A stretch of 64,000 bases of DNA from Bog-473 sp963821755 (GTDB lineage: Bacteria; Actinomycetota; Acidimicrobiia; Acidimicrobiales; RAAP-2). The stretch lies in NCBI GenBank assembly GCA_963821755.1, contig CAWGEX010000005.1, positions 1 through 64,000 on the forward strand, given 5' to 3'. Positions 52,222 to 60,044 of the stretch are shown piece after piece; position 1 is the stretch's first letter, and every line of letters starts with the position of its first letter. A program made the position numbers and the translations under genes. The notes below the pieces were generated by a model. That model saw nothing but the letters and a program-made list of their open reading frames with translations. It did no database searches and was not told where the DNA came from.

Positions 52222-52818
52222 TCATCCGCTCTCTGCCGCGGACTCGAGGGTGGCCCGAACCAACGTCTGGGCGATCCAGCCGGTTACGTGCTGGGCAGCG
52301 TCGGGGTCGAGTCCGCAGACGTCGGTAAGGGCAATGGTGGCTTGTGTGCCCATCACCACGGCCAACGAATTGCGCAACCGGACGACGAGTTCGGGATCGA
52401 GGCCGGAGAGAGGAACGAGGGCCTCGTCGATGTAGGACAGTCGCCGGGCCGGACGCTCAGCCGACTCGGGACCGTGATCGAGCCAGCGCTGCAGCGTCGA
52501 GCGTTCGAAGGCACGAGTACCGACAGGGTCGCTCAGTAGGAAGCCGTTTATTACTTCTTCACAGCGTTCCACTCGACGAGCCACATCGTTGCCGCATCCG
52601 GCGAATGTGTCCGTGACTGAGGTGATGGTGCGCTCAATGAAGGCTTGCCACAGCAGGTCGTCGATGCCGGGAAAATGCCGGTAGGCAGTCGCGCGGGACA
52701 CTGCCGCCCTTGCAGCCACCTCCTCAATAGTGGGTTGGCGCCCGTCGTCGAGCAGGGCGGTGGTGGCATCGACCAGGGCTTTGCGAGTTCCTGCTCGGCG
52801 TTCGGCCTGTGTTGGCAT
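52222..52818 (-). CDS. TetR-family regulator
   Basis: About 198 residues from MPTQAERRAG (ATG 52818). The N-terminal HTH reads TIEEVAARAAVSRATAYRHF followed by PGIDDLLWQAF. The C-terminal helical domain is specific and has Cys residues (FAGCGNDV, DVCGLDPDAA). It is divergent from the SnoaL-like gene with repeated TTGAGTCT in between, so it probably controls that gene and itself. The effector is unknown. It lies just outside attR. Confidence 0.88.
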   Translation of the reverse strand: MPTQAERRAGTRKALVDATTALLDDGRQPTIEEVAARAAVSRATAYRHFPGIDDLLWQAFIERTITSVTDTFAGCGNDVARRVERCEEVINGFLLSDPVGTRAFERSTLQRWLDHGPESAERPARRLSYIDEALVPLSGLDPELVVRLRNSLAVVMGTQATIALTDVCGLDPDAAQHVTGWIAQTLVRATLESAAESG

Positions 52819-52836
52819 CCTCCCAATATACAAGAT

Positions 52837-52858
52837 TTGAGTCTTGCGACTTGAGTCT
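52837..52858. promoter_or_regulatory. Candidate TetR operator
   Basis: Two direct copies of TTGAGTCT (52837-52844, 52851-52858), 14 bases apart, between TetR and the divergent SnoaL-like gene. AAGA...TCTT overlaps the first as a small inverted repeat. Confidence 0.4.
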
Positions 52859-52908
52859 CACTTCTGTTAGGTTCGTCCCCGACACTCGGGAAGTGAGGTG
52901 GGCTCCAC

Positions 52909-53316
52909 ATGGACGAACGGGCAATGCGAGTCCTGGTGAAACGCCACATTGAGGCGGAGGGAGCGGGCGATGTGGACGCCGCGATTGCGGTGTACACCGA
53001 TGATGTTGAGCACGACGTGGTCGGCTGGCCGACGGGGGTCCTGCAAGGCAAGGACGAGGCGCGGGGCTTCTATGACCATCTCACCGCAAACTTCCGGACC
53101 ACCAACGATGTCGTCGTCCGGTCCTTCTCGACCAATGACGCACTCGTCCTCGAGCAGTCAATGACCGGAGTTGTCACCGGCGAGATGCTCGGATTGCCTG
53201 GCCATGGGCGAACGATCACCTTCCGGATTCTGCATGTATTCGAATTCCGCGACGAGCTCATACGACGAGAGAACGTCTGGCTTGATGGTGGCTCAATTCA
53301 GCAACAGCTCGCCTGA
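52909..53316 (+). CDS. SnoaL-like (NTF2-fold) protein
   Basis: A 135-residue NTF2-like protein (MRVLVKRHIEAEGAGDVDAA, YTDDVEHDVVGWPTGVLQGK, AIxxY opening helix, FRILHVFEFRDELIRRENVW closing strands). Members bind or convert small hydrophobic molecules. It is followed after 54 bases by a RidA gene and divergent from TetR, suggesting a small catabolic or detoxification unit. Confidence 0.8.
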   Translation: MDERAMRVLVKRHIEAEGAGDVDAAIAVYTDDVEHDVVGWPTGVLQGKDEARGFYDHLTANFRTTNDVVVRSFSTNDALVLEQSMTGVVTGEMLGLPGHGRTITFRILHVFEFRDELIRRENVWLDGGSIQQQLA

Positions 53317-53370
53317 CCAGTGTCGATCGGATCGCCCGATCAACAACGACGCGCCAAAGGGAGGACAGCT

Positions 53371-53760
53371 TTGAAACGCTCTGACGTAAATCCATGGGAA
53401 TGGTCCAAGGCATTTGGATATTCACAGGCGGTCCAGGTCTCGGACCACACACAGGTGCTGTTTTGCGCCGGCCAGACCGCAGCCGGTCCAGACGGCGCGC
53501 CGCCTGCGAGCGGGGACATGGGCGAACAGGTGGCCACGGCCTTTGCGAACCTGCAGTCAGTCCTGCAGGGCGCCGACATGACGACGGCCGATATCGTCCG
53601 ACTGACTGTGTACACGACCGATGTGGACGCGCTGTTGGCCACGTACGGTGCGGTGAGCGAGGCCTTGGCACCGAACATGCCGGCAATGACCCTGATCGGT
53701 GTCACGCGTCTGGCCTTCCCGGAGCTGAAAGTCGAAATCGAGGCGACCGCAGTGCGCTGA
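53371..53760 (+). CDS. RidA-family (YjgF/UK114) protein
   Basis: A 129-residue protein from TTG 53371 behind GGGAGGA. It begins KRSDVNPWEWSKAFGYSQAV; the RidA core is visible in VLFCAGQTAAGPDG, MGEQVATAFANLQSVLQGAD, IVRLTVYTTDVDAL and MPAMTLIGVTRLAFPELKVE. The Arg that deaminates enamine/imine intermediates in true RidA (usually in the xxxR-x-xVxVxxLP end) is replaced here by TRLAFPELKVEIEATAV, where an Arg is present but shifted, so imine deaminase activity is uncertain. Confidence 0.82.
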   Translation: MKRSDVNPWEWSKAFGYSQAVQVSDHTQVLFCAGQTAAGPDGAPPASGDMGEQVATAFANLQSVLQGADMTTADIVRLTVYTTDVDALLATYGAVSEALAPNMPAMTLIGVTRLAFPELKVEIEATAVR

Positions 53761-53779
53761 CCCGGCTTAAGCGGGCCGC

Positions 53780-53807
53780 GTATATATCACCTCGCCAGGG
53801 TATATAC
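53780..53807. promoter_or_regulatory. VapBC operator palindrome
   Basis: GTATATA-n14-TATATAC is a perfect 7+7 inverted repeat just upstream of vapB. Antitoxin-toxin complexes of this type repress their own promoter at such palindromes. Confidence 0.6.
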
Positions 53808-53814
53808 TTAGGTC

Positions 53815-54009
53815 ATGAGCAAGAGGCTGGTCGACATTGACGACAACGCGTTGGACGCGGCGAAAGAGCGTTTGGGTACAGGCACAATCAAGGACACCGT
53901 CAATGAAGCCCTTCGGCGTGCCGGTGGCTCGCGGCAAGAAGCGGTTGACCGAGCGTTGGATTCGTTGACCCAGGTTCCGTTAGCTGATCGATCCGAAGCA
54001 TGGCGCTGA
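53815..54009 (+). CDS. vapB: VapB-type antitoxin
   Basis: A 64-residue antitoxin of the ribbon-helix-helix type (MSKRLVDIDDNALDAAKERL, then GTGTIKDTVNEALRRAG). The N-terminus binds DNA and the C-terminal helix (AVDRALDSLTQVPLADR) should wrap around the toxin. It overlaps vapC by 10 bases. Confidence 0.88.
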   Translation: MSKRLVDIDDNALDAAKERLGTGTIKDTVNEALRRAGGSRQEAVDRALDSLTQVPLADRSEAWR

Positions 54010-54413
54010 CCCACCTCGTCGACACGAGTGTCCTCACGAGGGTTGCCCAACCAGAGGTTCGCTCCGTACTCGAGCCCCTCTTGCTGGACCGTGCTGCTGC
54101 TCGCACCGGCATGTCTGACCTCGAGATCGGCTTCTCCGCCCGAAATGGCGCGGAGTGGGATCGGTTGGCCGACGCCATCAGTTCTTTTGCGCTCGTCGAG
54201 ACCACGGAACGTCACTTCCGTAGAGCGCGACAGGTCCAGCGGCTATTGGCTGAACACGGGCATAAAGGTCGCAAGGTTCCAGATCTGCTCGTTGCTGCAG
54301 CGGCCGAGGATCGTGGTCTCGTCGTCCTGCACTACGACAGCGACTTTGATCACATCTCCCGGGCAACCGGGCAGGCGTGTGCGTGGGTGGTACCCGCCGG
54401 GAAGATCGACTAA
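54000..54413 (+). CDS. vapC: VapC-type PIN-domain toxin
   Basis: A 137-residue PIN ribonuclease. Catalytic acidic residues are in THLVDTSVLTR, MSDLEIGFSARN, KVPDLLVAAAAEDRGL and HYDSDFDHI, so the Mg-binding set is complete. It cleaves RNA (often tRNA or rRNA) when the antitoxin is lost. It is near the tRNA-Phe element but outside attR. Confidence 0.92.
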   Translation: MALTHLVDTSVLTRVAQPEVRSVLEPLLLDRAAARTGMSDLEIGFSARNGAEWDRLADAISSFALVETTERHFRRARQVQRLLAEHGHKGRKVPDLLVAAAAEDRGLVVLHYDSDFDHISRATGQACAWVVPAGKID

Positions 54414-54690
54414 AAGCGAATAACGCGTGCCTCGGCCGAATGCGTTGAGAGAGCGATACGACCAGAATCCACCCAGCAAGGGGATACCGACAGAACCGGG
54501 GCGCCCTTGTCGACCAAACCTCCGTCGAGGCAGCCACCTTCCAGTTGTGAGCGGGCCGAACCCTCGTTCAGAGGAAGTCGCTAGGTGAAGGCCGGGACCC
54601 CCGATCCCTTCGACGACAGGGCAGAGGGAAGCCAAACGGTCTCGAGAATGGGGGCCACGATCTGATCCGAGCGAACCGTGCGTCTACCAC

Positions 54691-55980
54691 TTAAGGACTG
54701 TGAGCGATACGACTGCCCAGGCTGCTCCGGGCGCGCATCGAGGGTGTACTCGCATGCTCGGGCATGTGTCCGAGGAGGGTGCGGGCAAATGATCCATACC
54801 GGGCTGCCAACGGCGACGCCGAGAGCCCATGAGCGAGGACGCTCAAGGTAATCGTCACCGTGACCACTGAAAGGACATGGGCAGCTTCGGTCGGAGCGAG
54901 GCTGTCGTATGCGATCAGACCGAACACCACCGACGCCAGTCCCCGTGGCCCAAACCATCCGACAAATCCCACGGTGAATCGGTCGAGCCCAGAGCCCAGC
55001 AGCGACAGGGCCACTGGCACCATCCGCACGACCGTCAGGGCGAGGAGCGCGAACAGATAGTCCGACCAGGTCGCATGCGTGAAGCCGGGGACGACCATTG
55101 CCGCACCGAAAATGAGCCAAACCACCAGAGAGAGCAAACCACCGGTCTCCTCGGTAAATGACACCGTGGATTCGAGATCGGGTCGCACCACGCTGCCGAA
55201 GGCCATCCCCCCGATGAACGCAGCGATGAAGCCGTTACCGTGTGCCTCAATCGCCGAGCTGTAAGCGAAGAATGCCAGGCCCAGCGCGGCCAGCGGACGG
55301 AATCCCGGTGCGCTCCATTTCCCAGCTGCGGCACGGGTCAGCACCCACCCACCAACCAGTCCGACACCAGCGCCGATCCCAGCGCCGATCAGGAGGTCAC
55401 CGGCGGCAGTGAGCACAGATGTCGAATGGGTGACTTCGGTGGCGACCGCACCAGCCAGGAAAACGTTGACGAAAGGGGTAGCGATCCCATCGTTGAGCCC
55501 ACTCTCGACGTTCAGGAGACGCCGGATTCGGTTCGGTATTCGCGTATCACCGATGATCGAAGCACCCAGCGCGGCATCTGTTGGGGCAACGATTGCGCCG
55601 ATGGTGGCGGCCACCCACCAGGACACACCTGGAACGATTGCAAATGCCGTGGCCGTGCCGACGCCGATGGTGAGCGGCAAGCCGAGGGCCAGAAGTCTGA
55701 CGGGCAGGCCGATGTCGCGCCGGAGTTCGTTGATGTTGACCCGTGACGCATCGGTGAACAGCACGAGCGCGAGGGTGACCTCGGCGAGCGAACGGACCGT
55801 CGATGAGTGTGGGTTGAAGTGGATGATTGCCAGCGGGCCGTGGGTGGCAACCAACCCCATCACCAAAAGGGCGATCGGTGCACTGATGTAGAGCCGTTCG
55901 AGTCGGGCCGAAAGGACCGACCAGAGAACGATGCAGGCTGCTGCGGTCGCAAGTGCCGCGGTGTCCAGACTGTGGGTCAT
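54691..55980 (-). CDS. CPA1-type sodium/cation:proton antiporter
   Basis: About 429 residues from ATG 55980 (MTHSLDTAAL). About twelve membrane segments. The transport-site region of NhaP-like antiporters is present: VAPTDAALGASIIGD and NVESGLNDGIATPFVNVFLA, plus GWFGPRGLASVVFGLIAYD. It exchanges Na+, K+ or Li+ for protons. The tail (TPSMRARSSLGSRIAHSP) is short. The 54414-54690 gap between vapC and this gene shows nothing recognisable. Confidence 0.85.
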   Translation of the reverse strand: MTHSLDTAALATAAACIVLWSVLSARLERLYISAPIALLVMGLVATHGPLAIIHFNPHSSTVRSLAEVTLALVLFTDASRVNINELRRDIGLPVRLLALGLPLTIGVGTATAFAIVPGVSWWVAATIGAIVAPTDAALGASIIGDTRIPNRIRRLLNVESGLNDGIATPFVNVFLAGAVATEVTHSTSVLTAAGDLLIGAGIGAGVGLVGGWVLTRAAAGKWSAPGFRPLAALGLAFFAYSSAIEAHGNGFIAAFIGGMAFGSVVRPDLESTVSFTEETGGLLSLVVWLIFGAAMVVPGFTHATWSDYLFALLALTVVRMVPVALSLLGSGLDRFTVGFVGWFGPRGLASVVFGLIAYDSLAPTEAAHVLSVVTVTITLSVLAHGLSASPLAARYGSFARTLLGHMPEHASTPSMRARSSLGSRIAHSP

Positions 55981-56137
55981 GGGAAGTGCGGCGCTCCTAG
56001 TCCGTGGCCATCCCATGCCCGTTTCACAAGGATCCGATCACCGCTCTGAGATTGCACGACCGCTGCGCAATCGGTTCACGCCGGCGGCAGTCCCGACGCT
56101 GAGAGGTACCGATCGGAGGGAAGTGATGGACGCCACC

Positions 56138-56290
56138 TCAGAGACATCGATCGGCCGACCGATCTCGTTTCCATCGCTCCCGTTCCTCACGAACCACGAG
56201 AACCGGACATGTTGCAGTCGACACGCAGTATCCACTCACCGATCCGAGCAGCATGCCGACGAGACAACCTAGCCGGCGGAATGATGATCG
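56138..56290 (-). pseudogene. Universal stress protein C-terminal remnant
   Basis: An open minus-strand frame reads SSFRRLGCLVGMLLGSVSGY, then CVSTATCPVLVVREERERW and a stop at 56138. This is the ATP-binding end of UspA proteins (typically GLLLGSVSxxVxxxAPCPVLVVR). Everything N-terminal is missing; MFS coding sequence ends 10 bases away. A trace of a lost Usp gene in a stress-transport block. Confidence 0.5.
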
Positions 56291-56299
56291 CTGGCATCG

Positions 56300-57706
56300 T
56301 CACGCGCTCTCAGGACTCGCTTGAGCGGGATTCTGCTTTGGAAGAAAGGCCGTCGCGCCCAAACCGACGAGCCCAATGATCGCCACCGCGATCATTGCGA
56401 GGGCGTAGGACTTCGTCGGGGTGGTAAGACCTGAGACCAGTATGGTGCCGGCGATCGCTGTGCCGAGGCACGATCCGAGATTGGACACACTCCGAGAGAG
56501 GCCGGAGATCTCTCCTTGCTGTGTCTCCGGAAAGGCGGACTGCACCATGTTGACCGACGGCGTCAGCATCACACCAAGGCCCAACCCGATAAGCAACAAT
56601 CCAGGGGCAAAGGACCAGGCACTGGGGGAATGTTTCACGATCGCAAGGAGGAAAGCGACGCCTGCGATAGTCGTCACGAACCCAGTGAAAATGAGCGCTC
56701 GCTGTCGGAACCGTTTGGCCAGACGGCCAGCGACGAGCGACGAGGCAAGGATGCCAAGGGTAGCTGCGGTGAAGATCACACCGGTTTGAATCGCGTTGTA
56801 CCCCCTGATGACCTGGAGGTAGGCGGACACAACAAACGAAGTTCCCATGAGCATCAGCCACTGCACGTTTTGGGTCACGAGGCCGAGGTTCGATATGCGG
56901 TTGTGGAAGAGCTTGGTCGACAACAGTGGTTCCATTCCGCGACGCTCCCGAGCGCGGACCCAAACAAAGAACCCACCGATGACGGACGCGCCCAATGCGA
57001 GAAGGAGTACCGCAACCGCGACGTTCTTGTCGGCCGCCAGGATTCCCATGACAAGTACCACCAGGCCTGTGGCAGAGAGGATCGCACCCACGATGTCGAA
57101 GGGGCGCGTGGGATCCGGCGGCAACGGATCTCGAATGCTGCGGCTGAGAACCACGATGATTGCAACGACGACGGCCTGGAAGAGAAAGGACACTCGCCAG
57201 CTGATCGCCGTTGTAATGAGACCTCCAATCAGCGGTCCGGTGGCTGCGCCCACTCCACCCATCCCACTGATCACACCGAAAGCCTGAGCCCGCGACTTGA
57301 GATCGTGGAACAGCATGGTCGTAAGGATGTAGACGGGCGGTATCAACAACGCCGTCCCCACACCTTCGAGAATCGAGTTCCCCAGGATCAGGACGGCAAG
57401 GTTCGGAGAGACTGCGCTGAGCAGTGCACCGACGGCATAGATTGAGAGTCCCAGCGTGAAGCACCGCTTCCGACCCCAACGATCGGTCAGCTTGCCCCCG
57501 GGAATCATGAGAGCCGCCATGACCAAAAGGAACAGCGTGATTGCCACCTGAACTCCCTCGACCGTGGTGTTCAGGTCGTGGCTGATGTCATTGATCATGA
57601 CGTTCATGTTCGACCCGGCGAAGCTGCAGATGAACTGCGCCAGTGCCAATGGAATGAGCATCCGCCGCAATGACGGTGCCTCGGTCCTCGTTTGCGACGG
57701 TGGCAT
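56300..57706 (-). CDS. MFS transporter, DHA2 (EmrB/QacA) type
   Basis: A 468-residue, 14-helix drug:H+ antiporter-like protein. Motif A between helices 2 and 3 is GGKLTDRWGRKRCFTLG. Motif C region: LIPPVYILTTMLFHDLKSR and ISGMGGVGAATGPLIGGL. FPETQQGEISGLSRSVSNLG is typical of this family. It lies 12 bases behind the SulP gene on the same strand and is probably co-transcribed. Confidence 0.9.
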   Translation of the reverse strand: MPPSQTRTEAPSLRRMLIPLALAQFICSFAGSNMNVMINDISHDLNTTVEGVQVAITLFLLVMAALMIPGGKLTDRWGRKRCFTLGLSIYAVGALLSAVSPNLAVLILGNSILEGVGTALLIPPVYILTTMLFHDLKSRAQAFGVISGMGGVGAATGPLIGGLITTAISWRVSFLFQAVVVAIIVVLSRSIRDPLPPDPTRPFDIVGAILSATGLVVLVMGILAADKNVAVAVLLLALGASVIGGFFVWVRARERRGMEPLLSTKLFHNRISNLGLVTQNVQWLMLMGTSFVVSAYLQVIRGYNAIQTGVIFTAATLGILASSLVAGRLAKRFRQRALIFTGFVTTIAGVAFLLAIVKHSPSAWSFAPGLLLIGLGLGVMLTPSVNMVQSAFPETQQGEISGLSRSVSNLGSCLGTAIAGTILVSGLTTPTKSYALAMIAVAIIGLVGLGATAFLPKQNPAQASPESA

Positions 57707-57717
57707 AGCTTCGCCCT

Positions 57718-59466
57718 TTACCCTACGTCCTCGTCGTCGGCGATTGGGGACTCCGTGGCGCTCTTGGCGTGCCCGACCTCCGCCTCCACGGCTCGGTAGA
57801 CATTTCCGTGGATCCTGTCGTCACCGATGCAATCGATGACCCCGTCGCGCCTGAGCAGCTCCAATACGGTTGGCTTTACGCGAGCAAGGTGCAGCGTCAC
57901 ACCAGCGTGTTGTGTGAGACCGAAAATCTCGCGCATCTTCGCCGACCCCTGCGAGTCGATGAAGTCGATTCCCTCACAGTCGAGCACGATTCCGGTGATG
58001 TCAGGTGTTGACATCGCGACTTCCCGGACTCGGTCCTCAAGTGCGTCGGAAGTGGCAAAGAACAAACCACCGTCCAGCCGCAGGACAACGACCCCTCGGA
58101 ACTGTTCGTCGGCTGGATACTCGTCGAGTTCCCGGAAGACCTGCGTACCCGACTGTCTTCCGAGCAAGGGCATCGGGGGACGGGTCGCAACCGAGATGAG
58201 CCAAAGAAGCGAGAGTCCGATCCCGATCAGCACCCCAGCAAGAACACCAAACAGGAGTGTTCCCATGATGGCTGCGATTGCGATCCAAAAATCGAAGCGC
58301 TGTACCTTGGCGAGGCGGCGCATCTCCGGCACGTCCATCATTCCCATCACCACCGCTTCGATGATCAATGCGGCCAGCACGGGCTTGGGCAACGAAGAAA
58401 AAAGTGGGGCGAGCACAAGAAGCGTGAGGAGCACGATGACCCCGGAGGTAAGCGAGGCGAGGCCTGAGCGAGCACCCGTGTGATCATTCAAGGAGCTCGC
58501 CGACAAGCTGGTTGAGACTGGCATCCCCTGGAACACGCCGGCACCTACGTTCGCCATCCCCTGAGCCACCGATTCTTGGTTGATGTCGATGTGATAGTGG
58601 TGCTTGGCTGCAAAGGACCTCGAATCGCCGGCGGTCTGCGAGAACCCGATAAGCACCAGCGCCACCGCCGCTAGCGAGATCGTGCTCGCATGGTTTGTGA
58701 TCAGTTGCCAACTTGGGAGCGCAGGAGTCGGCAAACCCCTCGGCACGTGGCCCACCAAGGCGACCCCGTGGGCACCGAGGTCAAATATCTTCGAGGCCAA
58801 AAGACCCCCGACAACCAGCACCAGCGCTCCAGGGATGCGAGGTGCGACCTTGCGCAATCCGAAGACCACCAAGAGTGACACTGCCCCGACGAGCAAGGTT
58901 GTCAAACTGACGTCAGCGAGCGAACCGAACCACGATCGCAGTTCTTGGATCGGGTTGGAGCCTGAGGTGTCCGTCCCAGTGAGCTTCGGGAGCTCCCCGA
59001 TGACCACGTCGATAGCCGCACCAAAGAGGAAGCCGGTCACGACGGCGCGGGACAGGAACTGCGCAATCCATCCCATCTTCAAAACGGCGAGCAACAGAAA
59101 AAGCACTCCGGATGCAAGCGTGATGGTGGCCACGAAGGTCGCCGCGTTCGTGGTCCCGGTGAGCTTCGCCGCCACAACAGCACTCGCGGCCACGGCGGCC
59201 AATCCAGAGCTCGGCCCTGTCGAGATCTGACGACTCGTCCCGAACACCGCGTAGAGGATCGCCCCGGCAGCAGCGGCGTAGAGACCATTCTGCAACGGGA
59301 TGCCGGCGATTCCGGCGTAGCCGAGATTCTTCGGAACGATCAGGGCAGCGACGGCGATCCCTGCGATGAGGTCCCCCCGGAGCCAGCGACGATCGTACGA
59401 TCGGATCCATCCGACAATCGGGACGAGGTGCCAACGGTTCTGGCTCGCCGTACCAACTCCAGCCAT
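57718..59466 (-). CDS. SulP-family anion transporter with STAS domain
   Basis: A 582-residue anion transporter. The membrane domain contains IAVAALIVPKNLGYAGIAGI, SRQISTGPSSGLAAVAASAV and the family segment MPVSTSLSASSLNDHTGARS. The C-terminal STAS domain (about residues 430-560: VVVLRLDGGLFFATSDALED, GIVLDCEGIDFIDSQGSAKM) has Ser in the DSQG position. Substrates include sulfate, bicarbonate and other anions; no cysteine or sulfate genes are near. It is divergent from the P-type ATPase gene. Confidence 0.9.
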   Translation of the reverse strand: MAGVGTASQNRWHLVPIVGWIRSYDRRWLRGDLIAGIAVAALIVPKNLGYAGIAGIPLQNGLYAAAAGAILYAVFGTSRQISTGPSSGLAAVAASAVVAAKLTGTTNAATFVATITLASGVLFLLLAVLKMGWIAQFLSRAVVTGFLFGAAIDVVIGELPKLTGTDTSGSNPIQELRSWFGSLADVSLTTLLVGAVSLLVVFGLRKVAPRIPGALVLVVGGLLASKIFDLGAHGVALVGHVPRGLPTPALPSWQLITNHASTISLAAVALVLIGFSQTAGDSRSFAAKHHYHIDINQESVAQGMANVGAGVFQGMPVSTSLSASSLNDHTGARSGLASLTSGVIVLLTLLVLAPLFSSLPKPVLAALIIEAVVMGMMDVPEMRRLAKVQRFDFWIAIAAIMGTLLFGVLAGVLIGIGLSLLWLISVATRPPMPLLGRQSGTQVFRELDEYPADEQFRGVVVLRLDGGLFFATSDALEDRVREVAMSTPDITGIVLDCEGIDFIDSQGSAKMREIFGLTQHAGVTLHLARVKPTVLELLRRDGVIDCIGDDRIHGNVYRAVEAEVGHAKSATESPIADDEDVG

Positions 59467-60044
59467 CAGCCCCTCACATCACCGATCGAGGTTGAGTCGT
59501 CGCTCCCAGGAGCTCAGAGATTCGGATCGGCTCGATTCTGAAGTGATCGAGCACGAACTGATTCCTTGATTGATTGGTGTCAGACGATTCGTACCGACGG
59601 AGCCGGCAGTGCCAGCGCAGTCCGTTCGAATCAGACCCGTCGAAACGCAGGATCAGGTGTGACACCTCTGCTACCGCACGCCGGGCAGTCCCGAATCGCC
59701 CGCATGTGATCCATCGGTGCCTCCCTTCTCGACTCTGGCCGCCTCCCAGACGTTCGCGGCTCATGGCTGGGTCGAATCGAACACTTGGTGCTCTCGTGAC
59801 CAAGGCACTCCGATCCACCGGGTCATCGCAGTATCAGAGCGGCAACCCTGCACGTCACGGTTGTCCGCAACCAGGTCGACACCATCAAGAGTCGTCAGAG
59901 AGCGACACCGCATTCGCCTCAAGACGACTTCCAGTTCACCGCCATAGAGTATGCGACGAGCCAGGAACCAGGCGAGTAGCGAAACGGCGTCACGGCTCTC
60001 GCGCCAATGTCGGAATGGGCAAGGATGAATCGAAGGGAGTAGGG
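59467..60044. other. Divergent promoter region SulP/P-type ATPase
   Basis: 578 bases between divergent genes. The frame of the ATPase stays open upstream to about 59574, but its composition (Arg/Ser/Pro/His-rich, no domain) argues against translation. No hairpin, tRNA or repeat was recognised. An unannotated leader or small RNA is possible. Confidence 0.35.

Noticed and set aside
59574..60044. 157-residue N-terminal extension of the P-type ATPase
   Set aside because: No domain, biased composition and no ribosome binding site; a GTG with GAAGGGAG at 60045 fits the family length.
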